From Afifellaceae bacterium (GTDB taxonomy: Bacteria > Pseudomonadota > Alphaproteobacteria > Rhizobiales > Afifellaceae), in the NCBI GenBank assembly GCA_028284625.1, contig JANQRH010000028.1, forward strand, positions 79,289 to 143,288: a stretch of 64,000 nt of DNA, written 5' to 3'. Position numbers and translations under genes: made by a program. Positions 56,687 through 64,000 of the stretch are shown piece after piece; the stretch's first letter is position 1; every line of letters begins with the position of its first letter. The notes below the pieces were generated by a model. That model ran no database searches. It had not been told where the DNA came from and worked only from the letters and a program-made list of their open reading frames with translations.

Positions 56687-58165
56687 CTACGATGCGGCCG
56701 GCTCGCCCACGGCGATTCCGTAGTCTCGGACCTTCCGATACAAAGTCGATCGCCCAATACCCAGGCGTCGAGCGACTTCGCTCATTCGCCCGCTGTAATG
56801 GTCGATCGCGAAGCGAATGACTTCCTCTTCCAGCTTCTGGATCGACCGCATTTCACCGCAATCGTCCAAAAGCTGGGTGAGACCATATCGCGCCGCGGCC
56901 GGGGAGTCAGCGAGCGGAGCGGCGGCGGTGGGATATTCGCCGGGAAACTGTCCCTGAACTGCAACACCGGCGGGTGCCGATGGAGCCTCGGCCTGATCCG
57001 TGGCTGTGGAAAGATCGTCGGCACCGGGATTGCGGGCAGCGATCAACGGAAATTCACGAACCGTGATTTCCGCGCCTTGGCAAAGCATGATCGCGCGGAA
57101 GACGGCGTGCTCCAGCTCGCGGATGTTGCCGGGCCAGGCGTCGGCGGCCAGCAGCGCCATGGCTGTCGGGGAGAGGCCGGTTACGAAGGAGCGGCCGGCT
57201 TCCGGCGCCAGCCGCGCGAGGAAACTCCGGGCGAGGTCGGGGATATCCGACCGGCGCTCGCGGAGTGGCGGCAGCCAGATCGGCAGGACATTGAGGTGAT
57301 AGAAGAGCGCCTCGTCGAAGGCCCCTTCGGAGACGAGGTCGATCAGGCGGCGGCTGGTCGCGGCGATCAGCCGAATGTCGCTGAGATGCCGGCGGCCGGA
57401 GGATGCTGCACCGGCCTCCTGCTCGTTGAGGAGTTCCGCGAGGCGGCGCTGCATGTCCGCCGGCAGCGCGCCGATCTCGTCCAGGAAGAGCGTGCCGCCG
57501 CCGGCCTCAGAAGACGCCGAGAGGATGTGCTCCAATGCGCTTTGGTCCGCCTGGCTGCAGTCGATCCTTACGAAGGAGCGGCCGCGGCGGGCGCTTGAGC
57601 CGTGAATGGCGCGCGCCAATAGCGCCTTGCCGGTGCCGTGCTCGCCCTCGATCAGCACGGGGGTACGGGAGCGCGCGGCGCGCTCCGCCAGCCGCTGAAC
57701 GCGCTCCATGGACGATGATTGCATGACGATGTCGCTGAGGCCGAGCGCGCCGGAGCGACTTAGGCGCATGCGCAGAACCTCGCTTTCCAGCGCGCCGATC
57801 CTCAGAGCATTGGTCAGAGAGGCACGCAGGCGATCGGGCGCAGCCGGCTTGAGGAGAAAGTCGAAGGCGCCGGCACGCATGGCAGCGACGCCGGCATCGG
57901 CACCGCCGGGCGCGGCTTGGACGATGACCGGCGGGGCGGAGGACCGGCGCGTCAGACGATCCAGCACCGCCATGCCGTCAAGGTCAGGCATGACGAGATC
58001 GACGATCATTGCGGCGATGGGCGGTGCGTCGGCGCGGGCGAAGCGGGCAAGCGCGGCTTCGCCGCTCGTCACGGTCTCCGTGTGGTGTCCCAAGCTTCGG
58101 ACGATGTCTTCAACATGACGGCATTCGGAAGGATCGTCATCGACGACCAGGACATGAACTGCCAT
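56687..58165 (-). CDS. NtrC-type response regulator (REC-AAA-Fis) lacking the GAFTGA loop
   Basis: VLVVDDDPSECRHV...VDLVMPDLDG...GEHGTGKALLARAIHGSS...GGTLFLDEIGALP...Fis HTH VARRLGIGRSTLYRKVRDYGI. Confidence 0.9.
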   Translation of the reverse strand: MAVHVLVVDDDPSECRHVEDIVRSLGHHTETVTSGEAALARFARADAPPIAAMIVDLVMPDLDGMAVLDRLTRRSSAPPVIVQAAPGGADAGVAAMRAGAFDFLLKPAAPDRLRASLTNALRIGALESEVLRMRLSRSGALGLSDIVMQSSSMERVQRLAERAARSRTPVLIEGEHGTGKALLARAIHGSSARRGRSFVRIDCSQADQSALEHILSASSEAGGGTLFLDEIGALPADMQRRLAELLNEQEAGAASSGRRHLSDIRLIAATSRRLIDLVSEGAFDEALFYHLNVLPIWLPPLRERRSDIPDLARSFLARLAPEAGRSFVTGLSPTAMALLAADAWPGNIRELEHAVFRAIMLCQGAEITVREFPLIAARNPGADDLSTATDQAEAPSAPAGVAVQGQFPGEYPTAAAPLADSPAAARYGLTQLLDDCGEMRSIQKLEEEVIRFAIDHYSGRMSEVARRLGIGRSTLYRKVRDYGIAVGEPAAS

Positions 58166-58209
58166 ATCACCTTCCGAGAGAATCCGCTGGGCGACGCCGG
58201 AGCCGCGTG

Positions 58210-58237
58210 AAGTGCTGCTTGTCTTTCGAAAGCACTT
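58210..58237. promoter_or_regulatory. Inverted repeat AAGTGCT-N14-AGCACTT enclosing CTTTCGAAAG
   Basis: Dyad in the intergenic region between the divergent NtrC-type regulator and pepF. Confidence 0.35.
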
Positions 58238-58295
58238 TCGGTCGTTGCGGTTAAGATCGTGTTAGCGCTGGCAAAAGTGTCTGGCGCGGCAGGCG

Positions 58296-60149
58296 GTGCG
58301 GATGTGTGACGAGGAGGCAGGTTTGGCCGGCACGGCAGAACGCATGAGCGAGCAATCGGGAGAGCTGGGTGCTCTGCCGGAATGGGATCTGTCGGACCTC
58401 TATCCGGCGATGGATGCGCCGGAGGTGGAGCGCGACCTCAAGGCGATTGCCTCAAAGAGCACCGCTTTCCAGGACCGCTACAAGGGTAAGCTTTCGGCGT
58501 TGACCAATGACGCCGGAGGCGGCGACGCGCTTGGCGAGGCGATTGCCGAATACGAAGACATCCAGGAGCGCCTCGGCCGGCTCGCGAGCTTTGCTCACCT
58601 TGTCTATGTCGGCGATACGACCGACGCGGCGCGCGCCAAGTTCTTCGGCGACGTGCGGGAGCGGCTGACCACAATCTCCACCGATCTTCTGTTCTTCGAG
58701 CTGGAGCTCAATCGGCTTGATGAGGACGTGATCGAGAAGGCGATGGGCGCGGCGAAGCTCGCCGCCTATCGCCCATGGATCGACGACCTTCGGCTGGAGC
58801 GTCCGCATCAGCTCGATGATACGATCGAGCGGCTCTTCCACGAAAAGTCCGTCACCGGCCGGGCGGCCTGGAACCGGCTTTTTGACGAGACGCTGGCGGA
58901 GCTCCGCTTCGACATCGACGGTGAGAGCCTGGCGCTGGAGCCGACGCTCAACCGTCTGGTCGACCCGGACGAAGCGACCCGCAAAAAGGCGGCCGAAGCG
59001 CTGGTGGCGACATTCAGCGACAATCTGCGCCTCTTCACCCACATCACCAACGTGCTCGCCAAAGACAAGGCGATTTCCGATGAATGGCGCAGCTTCACGG
59101 ACGTGGCGGGTTCGCGTCACCTCGCCAACCGCGTCGAGCCGGAGGTGGTCGACGCGCTGGTGGAGGCGGTGCGCGACGCCTATCCGCGGCTTTCGCATCG
59201 CTATTACGCGTTGAAGGCGCGCTGGATGGGCAAGTCGCAGCTTGAGTTCTGGGATCGCAACGCGCCGCTGCCGGAGACCATCGACCGGCGAATCGGATGG
59301 GACGAGGCGCGCGATACCGTGCTCACCGCCTATGGCGGATTCGCGCCGGAGATGGCCGACATTGCCAAGCGCTTCTTCGACGAAAGCTGGATCGACGCGC
59401 CGACGCGTCCGGGAAAGGCGCCGGGCGCGTTCGCGCATCCCACCGTCCCGTCGGCACATCCCTATGTGCTGCTCAACTATCAGGGCAAGCCGCGCGACGT
59501 CATGACGTTGGCGCATGAGCTTGGGCACGGCGTGCATCAGACGCTCGCCGCCGATCAGGGCCTGCTTCTGTCACAGACGCCGCTGACGCTGGCGGAAACA
59601 GCGAGCGTCTTCGGCGAGATGCTGACCTTCCGCGCATTGCTCGCCCGTGCATCGGACCCGACGGAGCGCAAGGTCATGCTGGCCTCCAAGGTGGAGGACA
59701 TGATCAACACGGTCGTGCGGCAGATCGCGTTCTACGTCTTTGAGCGCAAGGTGCATCTGGAGCGGCGTAACGGCGAACTCACCGCGGACCGGCTCGGTGA
59801 GATATGGACGGAGGTGCAGGCGGAGAGCCTCGGTCCCGCGATCCGTCTCGGCCCCGGCTACGAGACGTTCTGGACCTACATCCCGCACTTCATCCACGCA
59901 CCGTTTTATGTCTACGCCTATGCCTTCGGCGATTGTCTGGTGAACTCGCTCTACGCCGTCTACGAGGAGGCGGAGAGCGGTTTTCAGGACAAGTATTTCG
60001 CCATGCTGAAAGCCGGCGGCTCCAAGAGACACAAGGAGCTTCTGGCGCCCTTTGGTCTGGACGCGAGCGATCCCGGCTTCTGGCAGATGGGGCTGGCGGT
60101 GATCGAAGAGCTGATCACCGAGCTGGAGGCGATGGAGCAAGCGTCGTAG
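58296..60149 (+). CDS. pepF: M3-family oligoendopeptidase F
   Basis: HELGHGVHQTLA zinc site (HExxH variant HELGH), LNYQGKPRDVMTLA, LAETASVFGEMLTF; start may be 58344 (MSEQSGELG). Confidence 0.93.
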   Translation: MRMCDEEAGLAGTAERMSEQSGELGALPEWDLSDLYPAMDAPEVERDLKAIASKSTAFQDRYKGKLSALTNDAGGGDALGEAIAEYEDIQERLGRLASFAHLVYVGDTTDAARAKFFGDVRERLTTISTDLLFFELELNRLDEDVIEKAMGAAKLAAYRPWIDDLRLERPHQLDDTIERLFHEKSVTGRAAWNRLFDETLAELRFDIDGESLALEPTLNRLVDPDEATRKKAAEALVATFSDNLRLFTHITNVLAKDKAISDEWRSFTDVAGSRHLANRVEPEVVDALVEAVRDAYPRLSHRYYALKARWMGKSQLEFWDRNAPLPETIDRRIGWDEARDTVLTAYGGFAPEMADIAKRFFDESWIDAPTRPGKAPGAFAHPTVPSAHPYVLLNYQGKPRDVMTLAHELGHGVHQTLAADQGLLLSQTPLTLAETASVFGEMLTFRALLARASDPTERKVMLASKVEDMINTVVRQIAFYVFERKVHLERRNGELTADRLGEIWTEVQAESLGPAIRLGPGYETFWTYIPHFIHAPFYVYAYAFGDCLVNSLYAVYEEAESGFQDKYFAMLKAGGSKRHKELLAPFGLDASDPGFWQMGLAVIEELITELEAMEQAS

Positions 60150-60204
60150 CGGGCTGAGCCCGGCGGCAAGCCGCCCGGTTGCTTTTGTCCTCCAGCAGGC
60201 CCAA

Positions 60205-61596
60205 GTGAGCGTCGCCATGTCTTCCGCGCGTGACGACGAAGCCAATCGCCTGTCCGGCCGTCTTTCCCGCTATGCGCGGGTCGGCACCGGCGTTGGCGGT
60301 TTGGCGGCTCGGGTCATCGGCGCAAGGGCGTTGGGGCGCGGCTCGGACGCCGCAGCTCTTGCCGCAGAGTTTGCGCGGACGTTCGGTGGGCTCAAGGGCC
60401 CGCTGATGAAGGCGGCGCAGTTCGCCTCGCACATCCCCGACGTGCTGCCGCCGGAATACGCCGCGGAACTACAGAAGCTGCAGGCGGAAGCGCCGCCAAT
60501 GGGCTGGGCGTTCGTCCGCCGCCGCATGCGCGCGGAGCTTGGTGGCGATTGGGAAAAGCGGTTCGCCTCATTCGAGCATGAGCCGTCCGCCGCGGCGTCG
60601 CTGGGGCAAGTGCATCGCGCGATTGTGCCGGATGGAGGGGAGGTGGCCTGCAAGCTGCAATACCCCGACATGGATTCCGCCGTGGAAGCGGATCTGTCTC
60701 AGCTCGGCATGGTCTTCGCCGTGCAGCGACGCTTCAACCCGGAGGTCGATACGCGCGAGGTGGCGAAGGAGCTGAGCGCGCGGCTGCGCGAAGAGCTCGA
60801 TTACGACAGGGAGGCGCGGCATCTTCGCCTTTACGGCACGATCCTCGGCGACGCGCCGCATGTCCGGGTGCCGGAGCCTGTGTCTGAACTCTCCACCCGG
60901 CGGCTCCTCACGATGACTTGGCTTGAGGGGAAGCCGCTGCTTGCTTTCGCCGACCGGCCTTTGGAGGAGCGCAATTCGATCGCCCGCGCTTTGTTTTATG
61001 CATGGTGGCATCCGTTCGCGCATTTCGGTGTGATCCACGGCGACCCGCATCTAGGCAATTACACCGTCTTTGAAGAAGCCGGCGCGCCGCAGGGCGTCAA
61101 TCTTCTCGACTATGGATGCATTCGCATCTTTCCGCCGCGCTTCGTGGAAGGCGTCGTTGCGCTCTATCGTGGCTTCCAGGCCGACGACAAGGAGCGTGTG
61201 AAAGAAGCGTTCAGCAGCTGGGGTTTCGACGATCTGACGGAGGAGCGTGTCGACACGCTGAGCCTGTGGGCGCGCTTCATCTATGCGCCGTTGCTCGATG
61301 ATCGTGTGCGCACCATTGCCGATGGCGTAGAGCCGCACAAATACGGTCGCCGTGAAGTTTGGCAGGTCAAGCAGTCGCTGCAGGCGCAAGGGGCGGCGGT
61401 GACCATCCCGCGAGAATTCGTGCTGATGAACCGGGCCGCCGTCGGGCTTGGCGCCGTCTTCCTGCATCTCAGGGCGGAGCTGAACTTTCATCAGATGTTC
61501 GAAGCGGAGATTGAGGGATTTGAGCGCGCGATCGTCGCGGAGCGCCAAGCGGCGGCGCTTCGCGATGCGGGGCTTGAAGACGTAGCTCATGTTTGA
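60205..61596 (+). CDS. ABC1/AarF/UbiB-family atypical kinase
   Basis: KGPLMKAAQFASHIPDVLPPEYAAELQKLQAEAPPM...AAASLGQVHRAIVPDGGEVACKLQYPDMD...FGVIHGDPHLGNYTVFE. Confidence 0.93.
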   Translation: MSVAMSSARDDEANRLSGRLSRYARVGTGVGGLAARVIGARALGRGSDAAALAAEFARTFGGLKGPLMKAAQFASHIPDVLPPEYAAELQKLQAEAPPMGWAFVRRRMRAELGGDWEKRFASFEHEPSAAASLGQVHRAIVPDGGEVACKLQYPDMDSAVEADLSQLGMVFAVQRRFNPEVDTREVAKELSARLREELDYDREARHLRLYGTILGDAPHVRVPEPVSELSTRRLLTMTWLEGKPLLAFADRPLEERNSIARALFYAWWHPFAHFGVIHGDPHLGNYTVFEEAGAPQGVNLLDYGCIRIFPPRFVEGVVALYRGFQADDKERVKEAFSSWGFDDLTEERVDTLSLWARFIYAPLLDDRVRTIADGVEPHKYGRREVWQVKQSLQAQGAAVTIPREFVLMNRAAVGLGAVFLHLRAELNFHQMFEAEIEGFERAIVAERQAAALRDAGLEDVAHV

Positions 61597-62464
61597 GGGA
61601 TTTGAGCTCCGCAGAGTCGACACCGGCGAGGTGACGATCCGCGCGCGTGTCGGCGGCGACGGCCCGCCGCTGCTGCTGCTCCACGGCAATCCGCAGACAC
61701 ATGTCATGTGGCACAAAATCGCGCCGGCGCTGGCGGAGCATTTCACTGTCGTGGCCGCTGATCTTCGTGGCTATGGCGAAAGCTCAAAGCCGCCGTCGGC
61801 GCCCAGCCATGAGCCCTATTCCAAGCGCGTCATGGCGCGTGACCAGATGGCGGTGATGCGCCATTTCGGCTTCACGCGTTTTGCTCTTGTCGGCCACGAC
61901 CGCGGCGGACGCTGCGGCTATCGGATGGCACTTGATCACCCTGAATGCGTGGAGAGGCTCGCCGTCCTCGATATCCTGCCCACCTACGAGCATTACCGTC
62001 GCACCGACATGGGCTTCGCCATGGGCTACTGGCACTGGTTCTTCCTGCCGCAGCCTCATCCGCTGCCGGAGAACCTGATCGGCGGCGATCCGGAGACGTT
62101 CTTCAAGCGGACGTGGCCGGGCGGGGGCACCGTGCCGGCGTTCATGGCGGCGGAGGCCGTGGAAGATTACTGGCGCGCCTTTTCCGACCCGGCGACCGTG
62201 CATACCATCTGTGAGGATTATCGCGCCGGAGCCACCTGCGACACCCGCAACGACGAGGCGGATTTCGGCAAGCGGAAGATCGCCTGCCCGCTGCTCGTCC
62301 TATGGGGGAGCAAGGGCGTCGTCGGGCGGCTCTACGATCCGCTGGAGGTGTGGCGCGGCTGGGCCGACAACGTCTCCGGCGAGGCGATCGAGGCGGGGCA
62401 CTTTCTGGCGGAGGAGCGGCCTAAAGAGACGCTCGACGCGCTGCTGCGGTTTCTATTGTCGTAG
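61589..62464 (+). CDS. Haloacetate/fluoroacetate dehalogenase-like alpha/beta hydrolase
   Basis: VGHDRGGRCGYRMALDHPECVERLAVLDILPTYEHY...GYWHWFFLPQPHPLPENLIGGDPE...CEDYRAGATCD...IEAGHFLAEE. Confidence 0.87.
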   Translation: MFEGFELRRVDTGEVTIRARVGGDGPPLLLLHGNPQTHVMWHKIAPALAEHFTVVAADLRGYGESSKPPSAPSHEPYSKRVMARDQMAVMRHFGFTRFALVGHDRGGRCGYRMALDHPECVERLAVLDILPTYEHYRRTDMGFAMGYWHWFFLPQPHPLPENLIGGDPETFFKRTWPGGGTVPAFMAAEAVEDYWRAFSDPATVHTICEDYRAGATCDTRNDEADFGKRKIACPLLVLWGSKGVVGRLYDPLEVWRGWADNVSGEAIEAGHFLAEERPKETLDALLRFLLS

Positions 62465-62563
62465 AGCCTTATCCGTTCTGACCCAATCAGAATGGAGGCT
62501 CTATGTCTTTGCCGGAGCATGATCTTATCCGAAAACCGGTTCCCACTTTTCGGGATCATGCTC
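62462..62563. repeat. Rhizobiales-type composite palindromic intergenic repeat
   Basis: TAGAGCCT...AGGCTCTA dyad (62462-62503) then GAGCATGATCTTATCCGAAAACCGGTTCCCACTTTTCGGGATCATGCTC (62515-62563). Confidence 0.8.
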
Positions 62564-62686
62564 TGGCGGCGCGAAATTGCCGCGTGCGGCGGGTCGGCAC
62601 GTTGCTCCGATTTCGCTGCTTGTGTAAAAGGCCGGCAACACCGTCAAACAGCCTCACCCGGCACTCAGCCTTCCCTGGGGGATTTC

Positions 62687-62986
62687 ATGGCCGAACACTC
62701 GCCCTCCGGACCCGTCCAGGTCGGCGCTTCAATGGATTATCCGGAGCACGAGCGGACCTACGGCGGCTTCGTCGCGCTCACCAAGGTCGGCACCGCCGCG
62801 ACCATCGCCATTCTCCAGGCGCTGGTGCTTTTTGGCCTCGCCAATAATGCCTTCTGGCTGGGCGTATTGATGATCGTGCTGACGACGATCGCCTCCATCA
62901 TCGGCGTCGTTGCCAAGGGCGACATCAAGGCGTTGGTCGGCGTCATCGTTATCGGTTTCGTCCTGATGGCCCTGACGCTCGGCTAG
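62687..62986 (+). CDS. aa3-type cytochrome c oxidase subunit IV-like protein
   Basis: MDYPEHERTYGGFVALTKVGTAATIAILQALVLFGLA small membrane protein; start internal to ORF 62492. Confidence 0.85.
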   Translation: MAEHSPSGPVQVGASMDYPEHERTYGGFVALTKVGTAATIAILQALVLFGLANNAFWLGVLMIVLTTIASIIGVVAKGDIKALVGVIVIGFVLMALTLG

Positions 62987-63155
62987 TGGAGCGAATTTGT
63001 CATTTGGGTCCCGCTCGCAGTGAGACTCTTGCTCAATATCAAATTCAAAGGCTCAGCTTGTCTCTATAGAGTTGCTCGTGGTCCTTGTGATTCCGATGTT
63101 GCTCGGGGTGAGGGCTGGCAAGGGTTGCAGATGTCGGAATTGGACCACTAGCGGA

Positions 63156-64000
63156 TGCGCATCACCGTTCTCAAAGAGGACGCGGCGGTCGAGCCGCGTG
63201 TCGCCGCCACGCCGGAATCGGTGCGCAAGTTCGCCGCTGCCGGCGCGACCGTCTGTGTGGAGGCCGGCGCGGGCGCCGCGTCCGGCATTCTTGACCAGGA
63301 TTACCGCGACGCCGGAGCGGAGGTCGCCGATACGCGGCAGGCCGCGCTCGGCGATGCCGATATGGTCTTGATGGTCCGCCGGCCGGAGAACGTAACCGGC
63401 TTCAAGAAGGGTGCCGCCGTCGTCGCGCTGATGGATCCCTACGACAACGAAGCGGCGCTGAAGAAACTCGCCGATGCAGGCGTTCAGGCCTTTTCGCTTG
63501 AGTTCATTCCCCGCATCACGCGCGCGCAGGTGATGGACGTGCTGTCCAGTCAGGCCAACCTGGCGGGCTATCAGGCGGTGATTGAGGCGTCGGCCGCGTT
63601 CGGTCGCGCCATGCCGATGATGATGACGGCGGCGGGCACCGTTCCGCCCGCGCGCGTCTTCGTCATGGGCGCCGGCGTTGCCGGTCTGCAGGCGGTGGCG
63701 ACGGCGCGACGGCTGGGAGCCGTGGTATCCGCCACCGACGTTCGCCCCGCCGCCAAGGAACAGGTTGCCTCGCTCGGCGCCAAGTTCATCGCGGTGGAGG
63801 ACGAGGAGTTCAAGGCGGCGGAGACGGCGGCTGGTTACGCCAAGGAGATGTCGGCGGAATACCAGGCGAAGCAGGCGGCTTTGGTGAAGGATCACATCGC
63901 CAAGCAGGACATCGTCATCACCACGGCGCTGATCCCCGGGCGGCCAGCGCCGAAGCTCGTCAACGCCGAGATGGTCGGCTCCATGTCGGAAGGCTCGGTG
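63156..64000 (+). CDS. pntA: NAD(P) transhydrogenase subunit alpha part 1 (partial, runs off window)
   Basis: MRITVLKEDAAVEPRVAATPESVRKFAAAGATVCVEAGAG...RVFVMGAGVAGLQAVATARRLGAVVSATDVRPAAKEQVASLGAKF; open to window end, so missing from ORF track. Confidence 0.95.

Noticed and set aside
58452-59537. 361-aa minus-strand ORF antisense to pepF
   Set aside because: Shadow ORF; pepF has the catalytic HELGH motif on the other strand
1-64000. CRISPR arrays, prophage, transposases, integrases and restriction-modification systems
   Set aside because: No direct-repeat arrays or recognisable mobile-element or defence proteins seen in any frame

Overview
High-GC, gene-dense chromosomal window, most likely from a Hyphomicrobiales (Rhizobiales-type) alphaproteobacterium. 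This rests on a Rhizobiales-style palindromic repeat, GapR/DUF2312, DUF1036, choXWV/betI, and an aa3-oxidase subunit IV gene next to pntA. No rRNA, CRISPR, prophage or IS element was recognised, and no tRNA was seen by eye. From left to right: (i) a catabolic region (173-15995) with a TctC-like binding protein, LLM monooxygenase, flavin reductase, enol-lactonase-like hydrolase, Gfo/Idh, GntR, Zn-ADH, DHDPS-family aldolase and a TRAP transporter; (ii) a long minus-strand cluster (16033-30810) with two hydantoinase-B paralogs, one hydantoinase-A, an Asp/Glu-racemase-family protein, an M24 peptidase-like protein, a standalone GAF protein, a complete Dpp/Opp-type ABC transporter and an XRE-cupin regulator, read as an uncharacterised cyclic-amide utilisation system; (iii) a folB-folK-DHPS-like-SDR operon in which the DHPS is strongly divergent; (iv) a divergent methyltransferase / unknown-family pair (36871-39016); (v) a choline uptake and oxidation locus; (vi) a conserved alphaproteobacterial block (rpmJ, pyk, DUF1036, glycerate kinase, gapR, DUF882, L,D-transpeptidase, a sigma54-type regulator lacking the GAFTGA loop, pepF, ABC1 kinase, a haloacetate dehalogenase-like hydrolase, CoxIV, partial pntA). 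A recurring pattern is a strong stem-loop directly after the substrate-binding-protein gene in three unrelated transporter operons. All family calls are by reading the protein sequence; no database search was run.
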